The notes under the pieces are model-generated. The model made no database searches. It had not been told where the DNA came from and worked only from the letters and a program-made list of their open reading frames with translations. From contig JAEXAI010000016.1 in the NCBI GenBank assembly GCA_023394615.1, positions 62,001 to 126,000 of the forward strand: a stretch of DNA of 64,000 bases. The letters are read 5' to 3'. Source of the DNA: Actinomycetes bacterium. GTDB taxonomy: Bacteria; Actinomycetota; Coriobacteriia; Coriobacteriales; Eggerthellaceae. This document shows positions 8,887 through 17,604 of this stretch, one piece after another. The translations under genes and the position numbers were made by a program. Within the stretch, counting starts at the first letter, position 1; every line of letters starts with the position of its first letter.

Positions 8887-9267
8887 TTATGCAAAAAGCG
8901 CAATCAAGCGCGGTCCGTAGACGATAAGGCCTATGACCAGGGAGGCGATTGAAAAACAGAGCACACCTGCCGCCGCTAAATCTTTGGCCGCTTTCGCTTT
9001 GGGGTGTATCTCCGGGCAGGCCAGATCGACCACATCTTCGAACGAGGTATTGAAACACTCCGCTCCTATAACTCCGCCAATGCAAAAAATGATTATGATC
9101 CATTCATATATGCTGATACCCAAAACCAAGCCCAAAACAACAGCAAGCACGGCAGCAGCCGATTGCACGCGAATGTTGCGCCCTTGGCGGAAGGCCTCGA
9201 GTATGCCCTCCCACGCGTATTTGAAGGATTTTAAAAACGAAGTGTTCTTGTGGTTGCCCGGTTTCAT
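8887..9267 (-). CDS. dgkA: diacylglycerol kinase-family (undecaprenol kinase-like) membrane protein
   Basis: This small membrane enzyme family phosphorylates diacylglycerol or, in Gram-positives, undecaprenol. The 126-residue protein has three hydrophobic segments and the family stretch CFNTSFEDVVDL followed by HPKAKAAKDLAAAGVL. The glutamate that in the Gram-positive enzymes lies in EALNTAIE appears as GAECFNTSFE. The start at 9267 forms an ATGA overlap with the ybeY stop; an ATG at 9282 is an alternative. The E. coli DgkA type is similar but in Gram-positives the undecaprenol role is more usual. Confidence 0.9.
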   Translation of the reverse strand: MKPGNHKNTSFLKSFKYAWEGILEAFRQGRNIRVQSAAAVLAVVLGLVLGISIYEWIIIIFCIGGVIGAECFNTSFEDVVDLACPEIHPKAKAAKDLAAAGVLCFSIASLVIGLIVYGPRLIALFA

Positions 9268-9788
9268 CTGCGTTGGTCCCATTCGCCGAGAAGCTCGCGC
9301 TCACGGGCCTCCATCACTTCAGCTTCATCATCTTTAATATGGTCGTATCCGCATAGATGCAGCAGGCCATGTACGATGAGCAGGCTGACTTCCTCTTCGA
9401 AAGTCGTGCCGAATTCTATGGTCTGGCGGCGGGCAACATCGGGCGCTATCACAATATCTCCTAGTTCGAAAGGAGCGCGTATCTCGTTGGCCTCTTGCAT
9501 GCCTTCGGCAGCTTCAGCAGCGCTCGCTACATCAGCGGCATTATCATATCCCATGTCGTCGAAGTCGTCATCCAAACCGTCGCATTCGAAGCTCAGCACA
9601 TCCGTTGGACCATCTTTTTCGCGGTATTGCTTGTTTAAACGAGCAATCTCGCTATCATCCACGAAGCTGATAGACACTTCAGTATCATCGGGTTTGCCCT
9701 GATGTTCCAACACAAACTCAGCTAGCTGCAGAAGCGGAAGACTCTGCAAATCCTCTTCACCATGATCGTAGTTGATAACGACTTCCAT
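9264..9788 (-). CDS. ybeY: endoribonuclease YbeY
   Basis: YbeY is a metal-dependent RNase in 16S rRNA maturation and ribosome quality control. The catalytic zinc motif HGLLHLCGYDH is at residues 140-150 and the substrate loop PTDVLSFE at 61-68. Between about residues 70 and 105 there is an acidic, alanine-rich insertion not usual in the family, making the protein 174 residues instead of about 150-160. It lies just downstream of phoH and overlaps dgkA by the ATGA junction. Confidence 0.95.
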   Translation of the reverse strand: MEVVINYDHGEEDLQSLPLLQLAEFVLEHQGKPDDTEVSISFVDDSEIARLNKQYREKDGPTDVLSFECDGLDDDFDDMGYDNAADVASAAEAAEGMQEANEIRAPFELGDIVIAPDVARRQTIEFGTTFEEEVSLLIVHGLLHLCGYDHIKDDEAEVMEARERELLGEWDQRR

Positions 9789-9802
9789 TGCCGACCTTTC
9801 CT

Positions 9803-10771
9803 TTAAGCCTGCCTGTTGCCTCGCGATGATGCCGCGTCATACGCAGCGACGATGGATGCCACCAAAGAATGGCGTACGACATCTTTGCCGCTGAAATCGC
9901 AGAAATCTATATCGTCGATGTCCTCGAGTATGGACCTGACCGTTTTCAAGCCCGAAACGCCATGAGGCAAGTCCAGCTGGGTCACGTCTCCGGTTATCAC
10001 CATTTTCGAAGAGAACCCCAAACGGGTCAAAAACATCTTCATTTGCTCTGGAGTAGTGTTTTGCGCCTCATCTAAGATAATAAAACTGTCGTTTAAAGTA
10101 CGACCGCGCATGAAAGCCAAAGGCGCAATCTCGATGATGCCGTCTTCTAAAAGATGATTCGCGCGCTCCATGTCGGTCATGTCGAACAGCGCATCGTAGA
10201 GCGGTCGAATGTAGGGATCAACTTTCTCGCCCAAAGTGCCCGGCAGATACCCCAAGCTCTCCCCCGCTTCCACTATCGGGCGCGTGAGGATGATACGCCC
10301 CACTTCTTTGCGCTTGAGCGCTGCCACGGCCATCGCCATGGCTAAATAGGTTTTGCCAGTGCCGGCAGGCCCTACGGCAAAGGTGATCGTGTTGCGGCGA
10401 ATGGAATCGACGTAGCGTTTCTGACCTGCGGTTTTCGGTCTAATTGCGCGACCGCGATACGTGAGTATGATGTCCTCATGCAAAGCGCTCGGCGCAAATT
10501 CACCGGTATGCAATAAATCGATGGCATGACGCACGTAGTTCTTATCGGGAATTGCACCGCCTTCTGCGTACTTAATCATATCGCTGAAAAGGCCCGTGAG
10601 CATCTGCACTTCTGCGGGGTCGCCCGAAAGCGACACATTGTTGCCGCGCACAGTTACCCGTGCTTCGAAAGCGTCCTGTATAGAGCGAAGAAGCTCATCA
10701 CCCACGCCGGTCAGCAGTGCCATATCGAGCGTATCGGGTACCGTCAAAGTGATATTTGTTTCGCTTGTCAT
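9803..10771 (-). CDS. phoH: PhoH family protein (ATPase)
   Basis: PhoH-like proteins are P-loop ATPases, often next to ybeY, thought to act on RNA. The 322-residue product has Walker A VGPAGTGKT near 132-141 and Walker B FIILDEAQNT, with an N-terminal RNA-binding-like region. The ATG at 10771 overlaps the mtaB stop as ATGA. The frame extends nine codons further up without conservation. Name by family; exact biochemical role is unclear. Confidence 0.93.
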   Translation of the reverse strand: MTSETNITLTVPDTLDMALLTGVGDELLRSIQDAFEARVTVRGNNVSLSGDPAEVQMLTGLFSDMIKYAEGGAIPDKNYVRHAIDLLHTGEFAPSALHEDIILTYRGRAIRPKTAGQKRYVDSIRRNTITFAVGPAGTGKTYLAMAMAVAALKRKEVGRIILTRPIVEAGESLGYLPGTLGEKVDPYIRPLYDALFDMTDMERANHLLEDGIIEIAPLAFMRGRTLNDSFIILDEAQNTTPEQMKMFLTRLGFSSKMVITGDVTQLDLPHGVSGLKTVRSILEDIDDIDFCDFSGKDVVRHSLVASIVAAYDAASSRGNRQA

Positions 10772-12036
10772 GTTAAGAAGATACCATCCTTGTCCCATTC
10801 TGTTAAGGTTCGCCAGACCAAATCCCCACCCTCGGCATCAAGAATGCGCACCGGGAAATATGATTCGCTCATACCTTCACCGTTTGATTCCACGGCGATG
10901 CGCTCTTTCGTGCCTACGCGAGCGTTTGCTTCCGCTTGGCGCAATCGATCGCCAAGCGCAGAGAGCTCGCGTGCGCGATGCGCAATCACGTGCGAATCAA
11001 TCTGATCGTCTCTTGCAGCTGCAGGCGTGCCCTCGCGCCTGCTATAACGAAAGACATGTATTTTAGAGAAAGAGCATTCCCGCGCCAGCGCCAACGTGTC
11101 TTGGAAATCCTGCTCGGTTTCACCGGGAAATCCCACTATGATATCCGTCGAAAACGAGATTTGCGGAACGTCGCGACGTATGCGGCACACCAGTTTCAAA
11201 TACTCATCGGCGTTGTAGGGACGCGCCATCTGCGCAAGTACGCGCGAGCTTCCCGATTGCAAAGGCAGATGCAAATGACGGCATACCATGCCGTCCTGGC
11301 TTGCTAAAAGCCCGATAATCGCATTGTCCACATCACGTGGCTCTATGCTTGAGAGCCGCAATCGCATAGCGGGCGCCGCTGCTCGAATCTGTTCTATCAA
11401 AGCAGGCAGATGGGCAGAGCCGTCACAAAAACTGCCTAAGTTTATACCGGTCAACACAGCTTCGCGCACGCCCGCTGCTTCCAAGCGTTTCGCTTCGTCC
11501 ACGCACGCTGCGATTGGACGAGAATGCGATTTGCCACGTGCGGTATGTACGATGCAGTAGGTGCACGCATTGTCGCAGCCGTCTTGTACTTTGAGTCCCA
11601 CGCGCGCAGGAAACCCTTTACCTATGCGAAGAGGTAGCGTCTGCGCAGGTGCGCCGTTGAAAGCATTTTGCGGCACCTCTGTTTCATCGGATGCAATCAC
11701 CTCGGTATACGGTGACTCAAGCGAGCAGAGATAGTGCACCACGAGGGGCTTTGCCACTACAACGACTCTCTCATCTAAGGCTTCGAATTCGTCTGGATCG
11801 ATTGCGGCAGCGCAGCCTGTTACTACCACGGTGGATGCGTTGCCGCTGCTCAGCAGGTGCCTGACGGCTTTGCGAGTTTTTTTCTCCGCCTCGCCGGTGA
11901 CCGTGCATGTGTTTACTACCACAGCATCGGGGTTGGCCGAATCCCAAACCCAACCTTGCGCCGTCAAGCGCGCCGCGATGTCATCAGATTCGACCCTGTT
12001 TACCCTGCATCCCAGATTGATGACATTAAACCTCAC
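10768..12036 (-). CDS. mtaB: tRNA (N6-threonylcarbamoyladenosine37) methylthiotransferase MtaB
   Basis: MtaB adds a methylthio group to t6A37 of ANN-decoding tRNAs. The 422-residue enzyme has an N-terminal MTTase domain with the three auxiliary-cluster cysteines C10, C44 and C75, then the radical SAM motif CDNACTYC (C154, C158, C161), and a C-terminal TRAM-like region. The starting NLGCRVNRVES is diagnostic of the MtaB branch rather than MiaB or RimO. It overlaps rsmE upstream (ATG region) and phoH downstream by four bases. Confidence 0.95.
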   Translation of the reverse strand: MRFNVINLGCRVNRVESDDIAARLTAQGWVWDSANPDAVVVNTCTVTGEAEKKTRKAVRHLLSSGNASTVVVTGCAAAIDPDEFEALDERVVVVAKPLVVHYLCSLESPYTEVIASDETEVPQNAFNGAPAQTLPLRIGKGFPARVGLKVQDGCDNACTYCIVHTARGKSHSRPIAACVDEAKRLEAAGVREAVLTGINLGSFCDGSAHLPALIEQIRAAAPAMRLRLSSIEPRDVDNAIIGLLASQDGMVCRHLHLPLQSGSSRVLAQMARPYNADEYLKLVCRIRRDVPQISFSTDIIVGFPGETEQDFQDTLALARECSFSKIHVFRYSRREGTPAAARDDQIDSHVIAHRARELSALGDRLRQAEANARVGTKERIAVESNGEGMSESYFPVRILDAEGGDLVWRTLTEWDKDGIFLT

Positions 12037-12818
12037 CGAAGACCGCCGAGCTCATAGATTACCAATGCGGGGGCTACCACGCCGGCTGTTTCCGTACGCA
12101 GGATGCAAGGACCCAAAGACACGGTGAATGCGTTTTCGTTGCTGGATCGGAATCGGTCAATCTCATGTTTGGCGAAACCGCCCTCGGGACCCACAACCAC
12201 TGCGACGCGCAGGTCTGTGCGGTCTTTTCCCGTCTTTAATGCCGCATCATCGAGTGCCTGCTGGATGCTGCACGTGCGCTCATCTTCCCAGCATATCGCT
12301 ACACAGTCGAAATGCGCGAGCATATCTGATATCGTCTTCGCATCTTTTGGTTCGAATATGACAGGAATGCTGTTTCTGCCGGATTGCATTGCAGCGCTTT
12401 TGGCAATCGTGCGCCAACGATTCATCCGGTTGGCTGTTTTCTGTTTGTCTAGTTTCACGACGCTGCGCTCGCAGAGCAAAGGAGCAAAGGAATGCACACC
12501 CAATTCCGTTGCGTGTCGGATGACCTCATCCATCTTGTCACCTTTCGACACACCTTGGACGAGGCACACCTGCGGCACGGGTGCAAAATCTCCGCCACGC
12601 TGGCTGATGCGCACCACAATATCTGGCTGACTATTTACCACTTGGCACTCAAAGTAGTCAGCTCCCGCATCCACAACTGCGATATGCTCGCCCGGTGCCA
12701 GCCTGAGCACGCGGGCATGCTTTTTGTCATCAGGGGACAGCTCAAGCGTGAACTCTTCGTCGTTTTGTTGGGCGAGCAGCTGCTCATCCAAGAAAAAATG
12801 CGGCAAACTCATGAACAC
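12033..12818 (-). CDS. rsmE: 16S rRNA (uracil1498-N3)-methyltransferase RsmE
   Basis: RsmE methylates U1498 of 16S rRNA. The SPOUT-fold signatures VVGPEGGFAKHEID and SLGPCILRTETAG near the C-terminus form the knotted SAM site. The N-terminal PUA-like domain begins SLPHFFLDEQ. I start at the GTG at 12818 because GGAGAG lies seven bases upstream. The ATG at 12812, two codons later, is the alternative. An open frame continues to 13055 over dnaJ but is not conserved. The gene overlaps mtaB by four bases. Confidence 0.93.
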   Translation of the reverse strand: MFMSLPHFFLDEQLLAQQNDEEFTLELSPDDKKHARVLRLAPGEHIAVVDAGADYFECQVVNSQPDIVVRISQRGGDFAPVPQVCLVQGVSKGDKMDEVIRHATELGVHSFAPLLCERSVVKLDKQKTANRMNRWRTIAKSAAMQSGRNSIPVIFEPKDAKTISDMLAHFDCVAICWEDERTCSIQQALDDAALKTGKDRTDLRVAVVVGPEGGFAKHEIDRFRSSNENAFTVSLGPCILRTETAGVVAPALVIYELGGLR

Positions 12819-12838
12819 GCGCTCGCTCTCCGATGCGA

Positions 12839-13972
12839 TTAGTTGAATGCATCTTTTATCTTTTGCAGGGGGGTGCGCTCTTCGCTGAACTCCTCGCCCA
12901 TTTCCCCGGCGAGGGATTCCATGAGCTCGCGCTGGCGCTTCGTGAGTTTTTTGGGCACAACGACGTTCACATGCGTGAACAAATCGCCGCGCAAATCGCT
13001 CTTGAAACGCGGCATGCCGAAGCTGCGCGTCCGTATCACCTGCTCGTTTTGGCAACCTTCCGGGATGCGCACGGTTGCCTTCTCATCTTTCAGGATGCCA
13101 TCGACTTCGATTTCTGCGCCCAAGCAAGCCTGCACGATGGAGATATTCACACGTGTGTGGAGGTTATCGCCATCACGCTGGAAATAGTCATGCTGCTGAA
13201 TGCGGCATGTGACGATAAGGTCGCCGCTCCTCGCGCCTTGCATGCCCGCTTCGCCGTATCCACTCAATCGCAATTGTTGACCGTCGCGAATGCCCACCGG
13301 CACTTCCACCGTAATACGCTGACGGTCGGGCACACGCCCTTGACCGTTGCACTCAGGGCAGGGATTCTCTATCGTGCGTCCGGTTCCATGGCACCTCTGG
13401 CACGTGGTAGCCGTTTGCATGTCACCCAAAAAAGTGCGCTGAACGGTAACTACGCGTCCTTGGCCATGGCATTCCGGACAGGTAACTTCTTTGCCATCTG
13501 GGCCCAAGCCCGTTCCATCACAGTCAGGACAGGGCGCTAAACGGTCGTAGACAATCTCCTTTTTCACGCCTGCAGCCGCCTCTTCCAAGGTCAAACGCAA
13601 GCCAACGCCCATATCACGTCCTTCGCGGCGCTGTTTCTGACCGCCGCCTGCTCCACCGCCGCCTCCGAAAAAGCTGCTGAACAGATCTCCCATACCGAAG
13701 CCGCCCCCGCCGAATATATCGTCGAAGTCGACGTACTGCGGGCCTGCCCCAGCAGAGCCCGGAATCGTACCGAAACGGTCATACTGAGCGCGCTTGTTCG
13801 CGTCGCTGAGCACATCGTAGGCCTCGTTCAATTCTTTGAATCGGTCCTCGGCATCGTCAGCTTTGTTCACATCGGGATGAAGCTCTCTGGCTTTGCGGCG
13901 GAAGGCCTTCTTTATCTCATCGTCCGTGGCCGTCTTGCTGACGCCCAGAACCTCGTACAGATCTTTGGACAT
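12839..13972 (-). CDS. dnaJ: chaperone DnaJ
   Basis: DnaJ is the J-domain co-chaperone that stimulates DnaK ATPase activity. Its 377 residues show the J domain with HPD at 32-34, a glycine/phenylalanine-rich linker (DDIFGGGGFG, FFGGGGGAGGG), four zinc-binding repeats (CPDCDGTG, CPECHGQG, CQRCHGTG, CPECNGQG) and two substrate-binding beta domains. It is downstream of hrcA with a gap of about 124 bases. This is a full type I DnaJ. dnaK and grpE are not in the window. Confidence 0.97.
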   Translation of the reverse strand: MSKDLYEVLGVSKTATDDEIKKAFRRKARELHPDVNKADDAEDRFKELNEAYDVLSDANKRAQYDRFGTIPGSAGAGPQYVDFDDIFGGGGFGMGDLFSSFFGGGGGAGGGQKQRREGRDMGVGLRLTLEEAAAGVKKEIVYDRLAPCPDCDGTGLGPDGKEVTCPECHGQGRVVTVQRTFLGDMQTATTCQRCHGTGRTIENPCPECNGQGRVPDRQRITVEVPVGIRDGQQLRLSGYGEAGMQGARSGDLIVTCRIQQHDYFQRDGDNLHTRVNISIVQACLGAEIEVDGILKDEKATVRIPEGCQNEQVIRTRSFGMPRFKSDLRGDLFTHVNVVVPKKLTKRQRELMESLAGEMGEEFSEERTPLQKIKDAFN

Positions 13973-14096
13973 AAAAGCTTGAGCCTTTCTTTTCGTCTTG
14001 GAAGACTGCGCATATGCTGCGCTGTGTTTTCTCGGTTTCCATCATAGGCCCACGCGCATGCATAGCAACGTCGGCCCCTCGTTCATCATCGCTATT

Positions 14097-15116
14097 CTAT
14101 ACATCGTCAAGGGCTTGCTGCGCTGCTCTTACCGCTCCAATCACCTGCGAGTAATTCATGCGTGTGGGTCCGATGATCGCAACAACCCCGGCGGCCGAAC
14201 CTTGCCCGTATTGTCCAGCCACCATGGAAACGCCACTGAGCTGCTCGTTTCCATTCTCGTGACCAATGCGTACGATTGGACCCTTCTGTATTTCGGCATC
14301 GCGCAGCATTTCAAGCAGCACCGTATCGTTTTCCAAAAGGCGCATAACGGGTATCAGGTTCTGGGAATTCGCAAACTCCGGCTGTTGCATAAGCGTCGAT
14401 AGGCCCAAGCTATGCGCCTGCGCCGATTCGTTTTCGTTCAAACAGGCGAACACCTCGTTGAGAAGCACGCTGACCAGAGGCCCTTTCAAAGCGCTCAGCG
14501 TTTCTGCATCCATCGTATCTCGCATCTCGGTGAAGCTTTTGCCCGAGACCACTCGGTTCAACAGATTTTGCGCCGCGGCCAAATCATCGCAGGCAATATC
14601 TTCTGCGAATTCAACGTTGCGGTTCATCACTTGCCCGTCTTCGCTGATGATCACGATGAGCACACGCGATGGTGTCATGGATATGAAAGAGAGCTGACGG
14701 ATATGAAGCGACATCTTTGAAGGTGGCAACACGATGGAAAGACATTCCGTAAAATGAGCCAGAGAACTTGTTATCTGTTCTACCAAATCGTCGATTTCCG
14801 TCGCGCTCTCGCGCAGCTGCTGAGCGGCTTTGCTAGCTTTTTCATCTGCATCGCCCGATTCGAGCTCGTTTTTGAGCAAATCGTCGACAAAAGAACGATA
14901 ACCCACATCGGTCGGTACACGCCCAGCAGAAGTATGTGGCTGCGTGATGTAGCCAGCGTCCTCCAAAACAGACAATTCGTTTCTGACAGTCGCCGGACTG
15001 ACACCCAACTTATAATGCTCTACCAACGTGCGCGACCCCACAGGGAGGGCATGCGATACGTACTCTTCTATCAATGCAGCCAAAACATGCTGACGCCTAT
15101 CCGAAAGCACTTGCAT
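14097..15116 (-). CDS. hrcA: heat-inducible transcription repressor HrcA
   Basis: HrcA represses class I heat-shock genes by binding the CIRCE element and is folded by GroEL. The 339-residue protein begins with the winged-helix region (SDRRQHVLAALIEEY, then GVSPATVRNELSVLEDAGY) and ends with the helical regulatory domain containing RIGHENGNEQLSGVSMV. The ATG has GGAAGGAAGG directly before it. A degenerate CIRCE overlaps the promoter upstream, which suggests autoregulation of hrcA-dnaJ. Confidence 0.96.
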   Translation of the reverse strand: MQVLSDRRQHVLAALIEEYVSHALPVGSRTLVEHYKLGVSPATVRNELSVLEDAGYITQPHTSAGRVPTDVGYRSFVDDLLKNELESGDADEKASKAAQQLRESATEIDDLVEQITSSLAHFTECLSIVLPPSKMSLHIRQLSFISMTPSRVLIVIISEDGQVMNRNVEFAEDIACDDLAAAQNLLNRVVSGKSFTEMRDTMDAETLSALKGPLVSVLLNEVFACLNENESAQAHSLGLSTLMQQPEFANSQNLIPVMRLLENDTVLLEMLRDAEIQKGPIVRIGHENGNEQLSGVSMVAGQYGQGSAAGVVAIIGPTRMNYSQVIGAVRAAQQALDDV

Positions 15117-15158
15117 CCTTCCTTCCCCGCGCGTGCGCGCTCGATTGTTTCAACTAAA

Positions 15159-15188
15159 AGATTCTAGCAGCGTATAAGCGTGAGTGCT
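15159..15188 (-). promoter_or_regulatory. degenerate CIRCE operator overlapping the hrcA promoter
   Basis: The minus strand has the perfect left arm TTAGCACTC at 15188-15180, a nine-base spacer, then CGCTGCTAG, which matches five of nine bases of the canonical right arm GAGTGCTAA. The left arm contains TTAGCA, a possible -35, and TAGAAT at 15164-15159 is a good -10 with 18 bases between them, so bound HrcA would cover the promoter. The half-degenerate site predicts weaker binding. Confidence 0.75.
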
Positions 15189-15281
15189 AAAAACGTCTCT
15201 AAAAAGATACCAATACGTAATATTGGCATCGTTTACCTGTCTAAATATGACATTCGTCGAAATCGAACATTTAGATGCGCC

Positions 15282-16391
15282 CTATGGGGCGAGGTCAAGT
15301 ATTCGTCCGTATAGCTCGTTTCCGCACAGCCATCCACGCTCAGTGGGTCTCCAACGACCGTCCGCATGTGTGACCAGTCCGTCGCCCGTGAGCTTTTCAA
15401 GCTCTGTTGGCAGCTCGGGCACCAATTGCGCCCATGTCCGCACCTGAGAATCATCGATTCCCCGCACAAGGCGCATGCCTAACATGGCATCTTCGGCGAC
15501 CATCTGTTTCGCGTCCAAATCATCTTGCACCTGCTCGTCGCGAACGCGCATGCGTCGCTCGGCGTTTTGGGTCATCGTAACCGCTGAGGATCCCAACCCC
15601 AGATACGGCTTGCCTGTCCAATACGCTTCGTTGTGCTTGCATTCGAAGCCGGGTTTCGCATAGCTTGCCACCTCGTAGCGTTCGAAACCAGCTGCACTCA
15701 GCACTTCGTTTGCTAGTTTCATGCTCTCGGCTTCAACGTCATCATCAGGCTCGGGCAGTTCTTTTGCCTGAACCATGATATCGAATTGAGTATTTTCTTC
15801 GATTGTCAGGGGGTAAACACTTATGTGGGTGACGCCCGCATCCACCGCTGTCTGCAAACTGCTGCGAAAAGACTCAGTGCTCTGACCCGGAATGCCGCAC
15901 ATCAGATCGACACTCACGTTCTCAAATCGCGTCTGGGCCGTTTCAATGGCCTCTTTGGCTGCTTGCGCGTCGTGCACACGGCCAAGAATGGAAAGCACTT
16001 CCTCGTCGAAGCTCTGCACGCCAATAGAAAGGCGATTCACGCCCAGCGCCCACAGGTCTTTCACCATCGGTGCGCTCAGGCTATCGGGGTTTGCCTCCAT
16101 CGAGCATTCCACTTGATCGGTGAGCATCATCGAAAGCCCCAACGTGTAGAATATCTCGGTGAGATACTTTTGCCCTAAAAAGCTCGGCGTGCCGCCGCCC
16201 ACATAAACCGACTCCAGCTCACCTAGATGCCCCGCCTTTCCAGCACGACGGATATCAAGTATCAACCGATCAACATATTCCCTGACCACTGGGTTATCCA
16301 GCTTCACGGCACTTGTTTGGAAGTCACAATAGCGGCAGCGTTTCTTGCAAAACGGGATATGTATATAGAGTGCTTTATACGGATCGTGCAC
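15282..16391 (-). CDS. hemW: radical SAM heme chaperone HemW
   Basis: HemW is the coproporphyrinogen-oxidase-like radical SAM protein that binds heme and delivers it to respiratory enzymes. The 369-residue product starts at a GTG (16391) with AAAGGA eight bases upstream, three bases after the dusB stop. It has C15, C19 and C22 in HIPFCKKRCRYC and the HemW-typical HNEAYWTGKPYLGLGSSA. HemN proper carries an extra cysteine (CxxxCxxCxC); here the position after the third cysteine is DF, favouring HemW. The frame is open to 16934 over dusB but is not conserved there. Confidence 0.93.
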   Translation of the reverse strand: MHDPYKALYIHIPFCKKRCRYCDFQTSAVKLDNPVVREYVDRLILDIRRAGKAGHLGELESVYVGGGTPSFLGQKYLTEIFYTLGLSMMLTDQVECSMEANPDSLSAPMVKDLWALGVNRLSIGVQSFDEEVLSILGRVHDAQAAKEAIETAQTRFENVSVDLMCGIPGQSTESFRSSLQTAVDAGVTHISVYPLTIEENTQFDIMVQAKELPEPDDDVEAESMKLANEVLSAAGFERYEVASYAKPGFECKHNEAYWTGKPYLGLGSSAVTMTQNAERRMRVRDEQVQDDLDAKQMVAEDAMLGMRLVRGIDDSQVRTWAQLVPELPTELEKLTGDGLVTHADGRWRPTERGWLCGNELYGRILDLAP

Positions 16392-16393
16392 GG

Positions 16394-17386
16394 TCAGTTC
16401 CTTTCGCTTTCGGCAATAGCCTGCCGTTCGACCATCATATCGAAAACACCTTCGAAATCTTCCAGAGTCGAGCAAGCGTTCAATTGAAGTCGGGCGGTGG
16501 AAGCACCTGGTAATCCTTTGCAATACCAGCACGCTTGCTTGCGCATGCGCACAACCGACTTTGGCTCCGATTGAGCAAGCAGCCTGGCTTGCCTGCGCGC
16601 CATCTCGATACGCTGCGTAGGAGTTGGCGGTGCGGGAGCAGGTCGTCCTTCCAGAGTCGCTAGCACCTGCGCGAAAATCCATGGGTTTCCTTGCGCGGCG
16701 CGGGCTATCATTACTGCGTCGCAACCTGTCTCGCGCATCATCGAGCTCGCGTCTTCGCCATTTGTTATATCGCCGTTTCCCACAACGGGAATGCTCACGG
16801 TCTGCTTCACACGCGCAATGACACCCCTGTCGGAGCTTCCCCGATAGAGCTGTTCGGCGTATCGGCCGTGCACGGTCACTCCCGCAGCCCCCGCATCTTG
16901 TGCCATGACTGCGAATTCCGGTGCGTTCTCGCACTCATTTTTAAAGCCCCTGCGGATTTTCACCGTCACAGGCACGTCTACCGAGGCCACAACTGCCTCG
17001 ATTATACGTTTTGCCTCATCGGGACGCTGCATTAAAGAAGAGCCGTCGCCTTTCGTGACGATCTTTCGCGCCGGACATCCCATATTTATGTCGATAAGCG
17101 CCAGCTTGTCGCCAAGCGCATCGTTAAGCCATGCAGCCTCTTGGGCCATCACCTCTGGTTCGTGCCCAAAAAGCTGCACGCCCACCTGCTGCTCATTTGC
17201 GGCTAAAACCAAAAGGTCGCACGTGCGTTTGTTCGCATAGCTCAGCCCTTTCGCGCTTACCATTTCGGTGAACGTCAGCTGCGCTCCCTGTTCCACACAA
17301 AGCTGGCGCATAGCCGCATCGCTCACACCTGCCATAGGAGCCAGCATCACGCGATGGCTTTTCAAGAATTCTGGATAATCGACCAT
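16394..17386 (-). CDS. dusB: tRNA-dihydrouridine synthase (DusB type)
   Basis: Dus enzymes reduce uridines in the tRNA D-loop with FMN and NAD(P)H. The 330-residue protein has the MLAPMAGVSDAAMR start, VQLFGHEP, the catalytic-cysteine region DINMGCPARKIV, and VHGRYAEQLYRG, all typical of the DusB clade. It follows a small membrane-protein gene and precedes hemW by three bases. Confidence 0.95.
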   Translation of the reverse strand: MVDYPEFLKSHRVMLAPMAGVSDAAMRQLCVEQGAQLTFTEMVSAKGLSYANKRTCDLLVLAANEQQVGVQLFGHEPEVMAQEAAWLNDALGDKLALIDINMGCPARKIVTKGDGSSLMQRPDEAKRIIEAVVASVDVPVTVKIRRGFKNECENAPEFAVMAQDAGAAGVTVHGRYAEQLYRGSSDRGVIARVKQTVSIPVVGNGDITNGEDASSMMRETGCDAVMIARAAQGNPWIFAQVLATLEGRPAPAPPTPTQRIEMARRQARLLAQSEPKSVVRMRKQACWYCKGLPGASTARLQLNACSTLEDFEGVFDMMVERQAIAESERN

Positions 17387-17408
17387 GGGGTTTGCCTGGC
17401 AACACTGG

Positions 17409-17603
17409 TTACATGCTACTCGCCAGAGTGGATACGCCTGAAAGCACCATTACCAACAGTACTATGATGATAATGACGACCGCTACGCAGCCAAGACCCA
17501 CAACTGCTTTTGCGCCGCCGCCCATTCCGTCTTTGACGGGTTTTTTCTTGTCATTGAACGGGTCGTCCAACCAATCGTAATCTTCATCACGGTTGCGGCT
17601 CAT
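17409..17603 (-). CDS. small single-pass membrane protein, unknown
   Basis: The 64-residue protein has a charged N-terminus (RNRDEDYDWLDDPFNDKKK), a glycine-rich link and one strongly hydrophobic segment at about residues 37-57 rich in Val and Ile. It starts one base after the lepA stop with GGTGGA a few bases upstream, and dusB follows 22 bases later, so it looks like a genuine member of the operon. I do not recognise a family. An N-in orientation with the acidic/basic head in the cytoplasm is likely. Confidence 0.7.
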   Translation of the reverse strand: MSRNRDEDYDWLDDPFNDKKKPVKDGMGGGAKAVVGLGCVAVVIIIIVLLVMVLSGVSTLASSM

Positions 17604-17604
17604 T

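Noticed and set aside
15282..16934. 550-residue version of HemW
   Set aside because: The first 181 codons overlap dusB in another frame and are not HemW-like; the GTG at 16391 has a good Shine-Dalgarno and the proper family start.
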